The notes under the pieces are model-generated. The model worked only from the letters and a program-made list of their open reading frames with translations, was not told the DNA's origin and did no database searches. This document shows, in pieces, positions 1-5,957 of a DNA stretch of 6,902 nucleotides. The stretch's first letter is position 1; every line of letters starts with the position of its first letter. This DNA comes from Oceanospirillaceae bacterium UBA1126 (GTDB lineage Bacteria > Pseudomonadota > Gammaproteobacteria > Pseudomonadales > Balneatricaceae), in contig DCAT01000194.1 of the NCBI GenBank assembly GCA_002312935.1, positions 28,649-35,550 of the forward strand, read 5' to 3'. The translations under genes and the position numbers were made by a program.

Positions 1-1245
1 TTTAAAGACTATATTGCAATCCCTAAGTCAAACGGCTACCAATCCATTCACACCACGCTCTATCGCGCAGGTTCTGGGGTACATACCCCTATCGAAATAC
101 AAATACGCACCAAAGAGATGGACGACATTGCCAACCATGGTGTAGCAGAGCACTGGCTGTACAAAAACACTAATAGCCGTGCTCAGCGTGCCCATAACCA
201 CGCCCAAAAATGGATTCAAGAACTGGTAGAGATGCAAAAACGCTCTGGCAATGCCATGGAGTTCATTAACCATGTTAAGCATGATCTATTCCCAGATGAG
301 GTGTATGTTTTCTCTCCTAAAGGTGGCGTGTTTTCATTGCCTGCTGGAGCAACGCCTGTTGATTTCGCCTACGCTGTGCATACGGACATTGGCAATACTT
401 GTATTGCCTGTCGTATCAATCGCCGCCTTGCGCCGCTTAGCCAAAAGCTGGACAGCGGAGACACCATAGAGATTGTCACTACTGCAAGTGCGAAGCCCAA
501 CATGAGCTGGCTTAACTTTGTGGCTACAGCGAAAGCTAACAGTAATATTCGTCACGCCCTAAAGCACCAAGCGACTGATGACGCTGTGAATTTGGGGCGT
601 CGCTTGCTAAACCAAGAGTTAGGCAGCAATGCGTTAAGCCTAGAGACGGTAGATGCCAATCAGTTAAAAAGCTATGTTGCTGAACATAAACTAGCGGATG
701 TAGACGCTTTACTGGCCGAAATTGGTGCCGGAAAACGCCTAGCATATATTGTTGCCTCTGCTCTGACTCGGGACGCTTCCGATACCGAAGGGCATACTAG
801 TGGTATTGGGCCTATGGAAATTCATGGCACCGAAGGCATTATGATTCGTTATTCACGATGTTGTCGTCCTATTCCAGGCGATACCATTGTTGGCCATCTC
901 AATGCTGGCTATGGCATTGCAGTTCATCGAAGTTTCTGCAACAACATTCAAGATATCGGTCGAGACAAAGATAAAACCTTGGCGTTAGTCTGGGCAGAAA
1001 CTGGAGACCGAGACTTTGACGTGTGCTTAGAAATTGAAGTATCAGCCAGTCGCGGCATCATTGCCAGCCTGGCCACCAGCGCCGCACAAGACAATGCCAA
1101 TGTTGAGAAAATTGATGTGAATGAAAAAGATGCTCGCCTTTCTGTTGTTAACTTAGAAATTTCCGTGCTTAATCGTGTTCACCTAGCACAGGTCATTAAA
1201 TCTATGCGCAAAATCTCAGGCGTCATTCGTCTTAACCGTACCTAA
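1..1245 (+). CDS. spoT: Bifunctional (p)ppGpp synthetase/hydrolase SpoT, 5'-truncated by the window edge
   Basis: This cytosolic stringent-response enzyme makes and degrades (p)ppGpp. The frame is open from base 1 and 414 residues are visible; E. coli SpoT has about 702, so the HD hydrolase domain and the first part of the synthetase domain lie outside. Window residues 1-50 are the end of the synthetase domain, with DYIAIPK (3-9), GYQSIHT (12-18), EIQIRT (32-37) and GVAEHWLYK; the Glu of EIQIRT is the conserved catalytic residue of the family. The TGS domain runs about 101-160, from VYVF through AGATPVDFAYAVHTDIG to DTIEIVT. A helical region follows, including LGRRLLNQELG and DALLAEIG. The conserved Cys region has CCRPIPGD (287-294), His309 and Cys313. 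The C-terminal ACT/RRM domain is about 339-414. SpoT is preferred over RelA because the C-terminal half aligns closely with remembered E. coli SpoT, the EIQIRT motif is intact, and recG lies next to it. I see no frameshift. The true start is not in the window. Confidence 0.95.
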   Translation, partial: FKDYIAIPKSNGYQSIHTTLYRAGSGVHTPIEIQIRTKEMDDIANHGVAEHWLYKNTNSRAQRAHNHAQKWIQELVEMQKRSGNAMEFINHVKHDLFPDEVYVFSPKGGVFSLPAGATPVDFAYAVHTDIGNTCIACRINRRLAPLSQKLDSGDTIEIVTTASAKPNMSWLNFVATAKANSNIRHALKHQATDDAVNLGRRLLNQELGSNALSLETVDANQLKSYVAEHKLADVDALLAEIGAGKRLAYIVASALTRDASDTEGHTSGIGPMEIHGTEGIMIRYSRCCRPIPGDTIVGHLNAGYGIAVHRSFCNNIQDIGRDKDKTLALVWAETGDRDFDVCLEIEVSASRGIIASLATSAAQDNANVEKIDVNEKDARLSVVNLEISVLNRVHLAQVIKSMRKISGVIRLNRT

Positions 1246-1257
1246 GGCCTTTATGTC

Positions 1258-3315
1258 ATGGAAGTGACCCAACTCAGTGGTGTTGGCCCTGCACTCGCTG
1301 CTAAATTAGGGAAATTGGGCTTACATACAGTTGAAGACCTCCTGTTCCACTTGCCAAACCGCTACCAAGACCGCACACGACTGGTGCCCTTGTCAGCCCT
1401 AAAGCCAAAAACAGCTTGTTTAGTAGAGGGGCAAATCACTAGCACGTCTGTTCAACGAGGACGCCGGGTAAGTTTGCGCGTTGGCATTAGCCACAATAAT
1501 GCAACTCTTGGCCTGCGTTTTATGCATTTTCATGCCAACCAAGCCAAAAGCTTCACTGCAGGCCGCAATATTCGCTGCTTTGGTGACATTAGGCCCGGGC
1601 CACAGGGTTTGGAGATGGTGCACCCCGAATATGTACTTTTTGATGATGTACCACCAGCTTTGGCAGATCAATTAACCCCTATCTATCCCACCACTGACGG
1701 CCTAAGCTTAACCCGCATGGGCCAGCTAATTAGCTTAGCATGGCTCCAACTAGAGCAAGGCAAACTGGTACTAGATGAGCTGCTGCCACAGCAGCTGATT
1801 AGTCGCTACCAATTACCCAGCCTAGAGGAAAGCTTAAAGCAGCTGCATTACCCAACTTTACATCAGGATCTAAATCAGCTGCAAAATGAGGTGACCCCGG
1901 CAAAGTTGAGGCTAGTACTTGAGGAGTTGATTGCTCAGCAGCTCACCCTAAGCCAAGCCAAGAAGCAGAGCCAACAGTTGCCTGCCCCTGTAATGGTGAT
2001 AAAGGAAGGCTTAGAACACGGGCTGATTAAAAACCTTCCGTTTCAGCTTACCAAAGCACAACAGAGGGTTTGGCAGGAGGTGGCGAGTGACCTTGTCACT
2101 CCGGCACCGATGGTGAGAATGGTGCAAGGGGATGTTGGCTCAGGTAAAACTGTATTAGCGGCTTTAGCGGCTTGTCGTGCGATTGATAACGGCTGCCAAG
2201 TGGCCGTATTGGCGCCTACTGAAATTTTAGCAGAGCAACACCTACATAGCTTTAGCCACTGGTTAAATCCTCTAGGGGTCAATGTAGTATGGCTTACTGG
2301 CAAACAAAAAGCCCAAACAAAACGCCAATCTCTGGCTGCAATTACTAGCGGTGACGGGCAGGTAATCGTAGGCACGCATGCACTCTTTCAAGACGCGGTG
2401 CACTACCAACATTTAGGTTTAGTAATTATTGATGAACAACATCGGTTCGGCGTAGCCCAGCGCCACAGCTTAGTGAAAAAAGCACCCCAAGGCTGCGGCC
2501 TTCACCAGCTGGTAATGACGGCCACACCTATTCCTCGCACGCTAGCTATGAGTGCCTACGGCGACCTTGATCACTCCGTAATCGATGAGTTGCCTCCAGG
2601 GCGAAAGCCTATTAATAGTGTGCTACTCAACAACAATAGACGTGCGGATGTGATAGAGCGCATCCACCTAGCCTGCAGCAGTGGCCAGCAGGTATACTGG
2701 ATTTGCCCTCTTATAGAAACCTCAGACGTGTTGCAATGTGAAGCAGCTCAAGATACTGCAGCACTTTTAACCCAACAACTTAATAATATCAAAGTTGGCT
2801 TGGTTCATGGCCGCCTTAACGGGGCTGAAAAAGCCGATGCAATGGCGCGCTTTAAGTCTGGTGACATTCAGTTGCTAGTGGCCACTACAGTCGTAGAAGT
2901 GGGTGTTGACGTGCCCAACGCAAACCTGATGGTGATTGATAATGCTGAACGTTTGGGGTTGGCACAGTTACACCAATTACGCGGGCGTGTTGGCCGGGGG
3001 CAAGCACAGAGTCATTGTTTGTTTATGTACCAAGCGCCACTATCTAAAATGGGGCGAGAACGATTAGATATTTTACGCCAATCTAATGACGGTTTCGTGA
3101 TTGCAGAAAAAGACCTTCAACTACGAGGGCCAGGAGAGGTGCTTGGTACTCGCCAAGCAGGCGCTATTGGTTTGAAGATTGCTGACTTAATGCGTGACGC
3201 CTACTTATTACCTGAAGTGAAGCGCATCGCTGCAGGCTATACATCCCATCCTAAAAAAACCAGCCAAATTATTTTAAGATGGGTAGGAGACAAACAAGCT
3301 TTTGCTAAGGTATGA
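1258..3315 (+). CDS. recG: ATP-dependent DNA helicase RecG
   Basis: RecG is a monomeric superfamily 2 double-stranded DNA translocase that reverses stalled forks and branch-migrates Holliday junctions and R-loops. The protein has 685 residues (E. coli: 693) and looks complete. The N-terminal wedge region begins near residues 5-45 (LSGVGPALAAKL, LLFHLPNRYQDRT) and includes the OB fold to about 150. Helicase motifs are Walker A GDVGSGKT (291-298), APTEILAEQH, the DEQH box (392-395), TATPIPRT (421-428), VATTVVEVGVDVPNA and the motif VI region QLRGRVGRG (573-581). The C-terminal translocation motif region is GFVIAEKD to GTRQAG (612-635). ATG 1258 is the only possible upstream start: the spoT stop codon TAA (1243-1245) is in the same frame and no GTG or TTG lies between. 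The likely ribosome site is the weak AAGG at 1244-1247, overlapping that stop, so translational coupling to spoT is plausible. Codon use is mixed, including AGA, AGG, CGA and CGG for Arg, as expected for a low-abundance protein. Confidence 0.97.
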   Translation: MEVTQLSGVGPALAAKLGKLGLHTVEDLLFHLPNRYQDRTRLVPLSALKPKTACLVEGQITSTSVQRGRRVSLRVGISHNNATLGLRFMHFHANQAKSFTAGRNIRCFGDIRPGPQGLEMVHPEYVLFDDVPPALADQLTPIYPTTDGLSLTRMGQLISLAWLQLEQGKLVLDELLPQQLISRYQLPSLEESLKQLHYPTLHQDLNQLQNEVTPAKLRLVLEELIAQQLTLSQAKKQSQQLPAPVMVIKEGLEHGLIKNLPFQLTKAQQRVWQEVASDLVTPAPMVRMVQGDVGSGKTVLAALAACRAIDNGCQVAVLAPTEILAEQHLHSFSHWLNPLGVNVVWLTGKQKAQTKRQSLAAITSGDGQVIVGTHALFQDAVHYQHLGLVIIDEQHRFGVAQRHSLVKKAPQGCGLHQLVMTATPIPRTLAMSAYGDLDHSVIDELPPGRKPINSVLLNNNRRADVIERIHLACSSGQQVYWICPLIETSDVLQCEAAQDTAALLTQQLNNIKVGLVHGRLNGAEKADAMARFKSGDIQLLVATTVVEVGVDVPNANLMVIDNAERLGLAQLHQLRGRVGRGQAQSHCLFMYQAPLSKMGRERLDILRQSNDGFVIAEKDLQLRGPGEVLGTRQAGAIGLKIADLMRDAYLLPEVKRIAAGYTSHPKKTSQIILRWVGDKQAFAKV

Positions 3316-3322
3316 ATTAGGC

Positions 3323-3363
3323 AATAACGGAAATAGCTTATTTTAGGAAATATTCTCCGGTAA
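3323..3363 (+). repeat. Bipartite motif copy 1 (AATAACGGA ... CTCCGGTAA, split arms) downstream of recG
   Basis: AATAACGGA (3323-3331) and CTCCGGTAA (3355-3363) are separated by 23 bases. The same two 9-mers recur in the same order at 3483-3501. The arms are near-complementary: C3328 to A3335 can pair with T3351 to G3359 with one bulged C, giving an 8-bp imperfect stem with a 15-base loop. No T-tract follows, so I do not call it an intrinsic terminator of recG, although a weak transcript end here is possible. The repeat and pairing are seen directly; any function is inference. Confidence 0.55.
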
Positions 3364-3421
3364 TTATCTGCGTCTTAAATCAATATATAGTCGTTTATTC
3401 ACTACAAAATGATTTTATTGG

Positions 3422-3449
3422 TTTACAATCTCTCAAATTCGTCTATTAT
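3422..3449 (+). promoter_or_regulatory. Candidate sigma70-type promoter for the aap operon
   Basis: TTTACA (3422-3427) matches the -35 consensus at five of six positions, and TATTAT (3444-3449) matches the -10 consensus at five of six, with a 16-base spacer. The upstream stretch is AT-rich, which could help polymerase binding. Initiation would fall near 3456, leaving an untranslated leader of about 130 bases before aapJ. It lies between the two copies of the bipartite motif. In such AT-rich DNA, chance matches are common, so this is a reasoned candidate only. Confidence 0.45.
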
Positions 3450-3482
3450 CGTGTTTCTGGACTGTGAATTATAACTCCAATG

Positions 3483-3501
3483 AATAACGGAGCTCCGGTA
3501 A
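3483..3501 (+). repeat. Bipartite motif copy 2, compact form containing a 10-bp palindrome
   Basis: AATAACGGA (3483-3491) and CTCCGGTAA (3493-3501) are joined by a single G, so the centre becomes the perfect palindrome CGGAGCTCCG (3488-3497). It is followed immediately by a second small dyad, AACCACTGGTT (3500-3510), with 5-bp arms around one base. It would lie about 30-45 bases downstream of the proposed transcription start, where a bound repressor or an RNA structure could act on aapJ expression. The symmetry is seen directly; an operator role is inference. Confidence 0.5.
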
Positions 3502-3570
3502 CCACTGGTTTCAGTAACAATAATAAAAAAATAATCTAATTTTTACCGCACTAAAAACGACAAAGCCCTT

Positions 3571-3576
3571 AGGAGG
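3571..3576 (+). promoter_or_regulatory. Strong Shine-Dalgarno site of aapJ
   Basis: AGGAGG lies 9 bases before ATG 3586, a near-ideal ribosome binding site and much the best in the window. It fixes the aapJ start. A short AGCC (3564-3567) could pair with GGCT (3575-3578) and partly mask it, but this 4-bp stem is too weak to claim as a switch. Confidence 0.85.
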
Positions 3577-3585
3577 CTCCTTACT

Positions 3586-4608
3586 ATGAAATTAATCAAT
3601 AAAGTTTTAACTGGCGTGGCTCTAACAGCCATGACTGCGACTGCTGCACAGGCGTCTACTTTAGAAGACGTGCGTGCTGCTGGCGAACTTAAATGTGTTG
3701 TAACAACTGGCTTGGCCGGTTTTGCTGCACCTGATGCTAATGGCCGCTGGGAAGGCTTTGACGCCGACTTCTGTCGTGCTGTAGCTGCTGCCGTACTAGG
3801 CGATGGCGACAAAGTTAAGTTTGTACCTTCTACAGGTAAGACTCGCTTTACCATGTTGAACTCTGGTGAAGGCGATATCTTGTTCCGTAATACTACTGAA
3901 ACCCTTAGCCGTGACGTTGACTTGAAGCTAAGCTTCTTGCCAGTTAACTTCTATGATGGTCAGGGCTTCATGGTTCCTGCAGCACTAGGTGTAACTTCTG
4001 CAATGGATCTTGACGGCGCGTCTGTATGTATTCAAACAGGTACTACTACAGAGTTGAACTTGGCTGACTACTTCCGTGCTAATGGCATGTCGTACGAGCC
4101 AGTGCCAATCGAAACCAATGAAGAAGGTTTTACAAACTACGTAGCGGGTCGTTGTGACGTTTACACAACTGATGCTTCAGGTTTAGCGTCTACTCGCGCC
4201 AAGTTTGATGATCCTACTCAGCACGTTGTGTTGCCAGAAATCATCTCTAAAGAGCCATTAGGTGGTGCTGTACGTCACGGCGACGACCAGTGGCATGACA
4301 TTGGTAAGTGGGTTGTTAACGCGTTAATCAATGCTGAAGAAATGGGTGTTACCCAAGCTAACGCAATGAACCTTGCTGCCAACGTTGGCAAGAACCCTGG
4401 CATCAACCGTTTGGTTGGTTCTGAAGGTTCTATGGGCGCAATGCTAGGCCTAGATGCTAAGTGGGCTGCACGTGCTGTTGCACAGGGTGGTAACTACGGC
4501 GAAATCTACGAGCGTAACGTTGGTCCAAATACTCCTCTAGAAATTGCACGTGGTCTAAACAACTTGTGGAATAACGGCGGTGTACTTTACGCTGCTCCAA
4601 TTCGTTAA
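3586..4608 (+). CDS. aapJ: General L-amino-acid ABC transporter, periplasmic substrate-binding protein
   Basis: AapJ is the periplasmic receptor of the polar amino-acid (PAAT) family importer AapJQMP (BztABCD in Rhodobacter), known for broad L-amino-acid uptake. It delivers substrate to the AapQ-AapM permease. The protein has 340 residues, against about 341 in Rhizobium AapJ. A Sec signal peptide is evident: K2 and K6, a hydrophobic core, and a likely cleavage after AQA at residue 23. The family-3 binding-protein signature GFDADFCRAVA is at 58-68. Further AapJ-typical blocks are NFYDGQGFMV, SVCIQTGTTTE (147-156), GRCDVYTTD (188-196), LPEIISKEPLG (216-226), DDQW, NALINAEE, GGNYGEIYERN (301-311) and ARGLNNLWNNGG. 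The only cysteines, 37, 64, 148 and 190, could form two disulfides in the periplasm (inference). All Arg codons are CGT or CGC and Gly and Ala favour T-ending codons, unlike recG, suggesting high expression. Substrate range cannot be read from the sequence. Confidence 0.95.
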   Translation: MKLINKVLTGVALTAMTATAAQASTLEDVRAAGELKCVVTTGLAGFAAPDANGRWEGFDADFCRAVAAAVLGDGDKVKFVPSTGKTRFTMLNSGEGDILFRNTTETLSRDVDLKLSFLPVNFYDGQGFMVPAALGVTSAMDLDGASVCIQTGTTTELNLADYFRANGMSYEPVPIETNEEGFTNYVAGRCDVYTTDASGLASTRAKFDDPTQHVVLPEIISKEPLGGAVRHGDDQWHDIGKWVVNALINAEEMGVTQANAMNLAANVGKNPGINRLVGSEGSMGAMLGLDAKWAARAVAQGGNYGEIYERNVGPNTPLEIARGLNNLWNNGGVLYAAPIR

Positions 4609-4630
4609 TTAATACGAATTTGCAGTGCTA

Positions 4631-4656
4631 AACTGGGGTGCTACGGCACCCCAGTT
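4631..4656 (+). promoter_or_regulatory. Stable intercistronic stem-loop after aapJ (11-bp stem, TACG tetraloop)
   Basis: AACTGGGGTGC (4631-4641) pairs perfectly with GCACCCCAGTT (4646-4656) around TACG, so the RNA would have a C(UACG)G loop, one of the exceptionally stable UNCG-type tetraloops. It begins 22 bases after the aapJ stop. No T-tract follows (the next bases are CATATCTGG), and none is present on the other strand, so it does not fit a classical Rho-independent terminator. Between a binding-protein gene and its permease genes, such structures commonly protect the upstream mRNA from 3' exonucleases, or partly terminate, so that the binding protein is made in excess. The structure is seen directly; the role is inferred from that general pattern. 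Confidence 0.8.
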
Positions 4657-4710
4657 CATATCTGGAACTTAATAATCTTTGGTTGCTACACCGCTGATTA
4701 CTAGTCAAAT

Positions 4711-4735
4711 GTTAAGTTGGTAAACTACCCTTAAC
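4711..4735 (+). promoter_or_regulatory. Second, bulged stem-loop 30 bases upstream of aapQ
   Basis: GTTAAG (4711-4716) pairs with CTTAAC (4730-4735) and GGTA (4719-4722) with TACC (4726-4729), giving a 10-bp stem with a two-T bulge and a three-base loop. It stands just before the aapQ initiation region, which lacks a recognisable Shine-Dalgarno site. It could set the end of a processed transcript or influence aapQ translation. It is less stable than the upstream hairpin and could be fortuitous. Confidence 0.4.
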
Positions 4736-4765
4736 GGCTGATATCTACGTAGCACGGTTCACTCT

Positions 4766-5950
4766 ATGAGCACTCCTACATCCAATACCAATCCTTTATT
4801 ACGCGCTTGGTATGACAAAGAAACCCGTTCAGTCATTGTGCAGATTATCGCTGCCGCACTGATCCTTGCATTTTTTTCCTTCATCATTAATAACGCTGTA
4901 GTTAACTTATCCAACATTGGCAAAGACATCAATTTTAGCTTTCTATGGGATAATGCCAGCTATGACATCAATCAACACTTAATTGAATACAGCTCCACTT
5001 CTAGCCATTTTAGGGCGATGATTGTGGGCCTGATTAATACCCTACTCGTTGCCGTTGCCGGTATTGTGCTGGCCACCATTCTTGGCTTTCTCCTGGGTGT
5101 GATGCGTTTATCAAGCAACTGGTTAACACAAAAAATCGCTTATGTTTATATTGAATATATGCGTAACGTTCCGGTTTTGCTGCATATTTTGCTACTCCAC
5201 GGCTTGATTGTAAGCTCGTTACCGCGCCCAAAAGGTTCTTATAATTTTGGCGATACCTTTTTCTTAAATAATCGTGGCTTTCAAATGCCCAGCCCAGAAT
5301 TCCAATCTTTATTTTGGATAGTGAGTGGCTTTGTGGTTGGCGGCCTCGCTTTTGCTTGGTGGTTTAGCCGACATGCGCAAAAGGTTCAAGACACAACGGG
5401 TAAGGCATACCCGGTAGCCCTCATTAATATAGCGGCGATCGTATTGCTGCCCCTCGCTGTTTACTTTATTTTAGGCAGTCCCATTGAGTGGGATGTACCT
5501 GCCCTGAAGGGTTTTAACTTTAAAGGTGGCATGGTGATTCGCCCTGAATTTATCGCCCTATGGTTAGCTTTGTCCCTATATACCGCAGCCTTTATTGGTG
5601 AAATAGTCCGTGCCGGCATCGTGGCTATCGATCATGGTCAAACTGAGGCAGCCCAAGCTTTGGGTATATCTAACAGCCGGGTACTTAAGCTGGTTGTTAT
5701 TCCCCAAGCACTTAGGGTGATTATTCCTCCCTTAACGAGCCAGTATTTGAACTTAGCCAAGAACTCATCTTTGGCTCTAGCAATTGGCTATATGGACATC
5801 GTGGCTACCATCGGTGGTATTTCTCTTAACCAGACAGGCCGAGAAATGGAATGTATGTTAATTGTAATGGGTATTTACTTAGCCATTTCTTTGATCATTT
5901 CCTCAGGAATGAACTGGTACAACAATCGTATGCAGCTAGTGGAACGTTAA
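4766..5950 (+). CDS. aapQ: General L-amino-acid ABC transporter, permease AapQ
   Basis: AapQ is one half of the inner-membrane permease heterodimer of the Aap/Bzt importer; it pairs with AapM and is driven by the AapP ATPase. It has 394 residues, close to the roughly 400 typical of the family. Hydrophobic segments are near 24-43, 85-112, 134-150, 181-200, 215-237, 261-280 and 362-381, an elongated arrangement typical of AapQ rather than short PAAT permeases. Family-like blocks are the N-terminal WYDKETRSVIVQ, GLINTLLVAVAGI, FLNNRGFQMPSPEF, FIALWLALSLYTAAFIGEIVRAGI, and the cytoplasmic EAA loop from E294 (EAAQALG) to IPQ at 312-314, which contacts the ATPase. The C-terminus MNWYNNRMQLVER is typical. 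ATG 4766 is the only start available: an in-frame TGA is at 4739 with no GTG or TTG between. No clear Shine-Dalgarno site precedes it, suggesting lower translation than aapJ. The segment after RNVP (133-136) looks divergent from the family as I remember it. Confidence 0.93.
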   Translation: MSTPTSNTNPLLRAWYDKETRSVIVQIIAAALILAFFSFIINNAVVNLSNIGKDINFSFLWDNASYDINQHLIEYSSTSSHFRAMIVGLINTLLVAVAGIVLATILGFLLGVMRLSSNWLTQKIAYVYIEYMRNVPVLLHILLLHGLIVSSLPRPKGSYNFGDTFFLNNRGFQMPSPEFQSLFWIVSGFVVGGLAFAWWFSRHAQKVQDTTGKAYPVALINIAAIVLLPLAVYFILGSPIEWDVPALKGFNFKGGMVIRPEFIALWLALSLYTAAFIGEIVRAGIVAIDHGQTEAAQALGISNSRVLKLVVIPQALRVIIPPLTSQYLNLAKNSSLALAIGYMDIVATIGGISLNQTGREMECMLIVMGIYLAISLIISSGMNWYNNRMQLVER

Positions 5951-5957
5951 GGTAGAG
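5949..5957 (+). promoter_or_regulatory. Ribosome-binding region of aapM, overlapping the aapQ stop
   Basis: The sequence AAGGTAGAG spans the last two bases of the aapQ stop codon and the short gap. AAGG lies 5 bases before ATG 5958 and 11 before ATG 5964, while GAG lies 6 before ATG 5964. The two ATGs are in the same frame and differ by two residues, so the exact start is ambiguous. The overlap suggests translational coupling of aapM to aapQ. Confidence 0.5.

Noticed and set aside
28..745. Several short frames on either strand at 28-282, 251-469, 334-555 and 536-745
   Set aside because: All overlap the spoT coding frame, which is continuous and matches SpoT domain by domain.
2043..2375. 110-codon open frame on the - strand
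   Set aside because: It lies wholly within recG over the helicase motifs, has no ribosome site and no recognisable protein features.
3323..3363. Rho-independent terminator of recG
   Set aside because: The stem is imperfect with a 15-base loop and there is no T-tract after it.
3409..3474. 21-codon ORF starting MILLVYN in the recG-aapJ gap
   Set aside because: It has no ribosome site and overlaps the candidate promoter.
3543..3854. 103-codon open frame on the - strand across the aapJ start
   Set aside because: It is antisense to the signal peptide and N-terminus of aapJ; its Ala/Ser-rich composition is a by-product of the aapJ codons.
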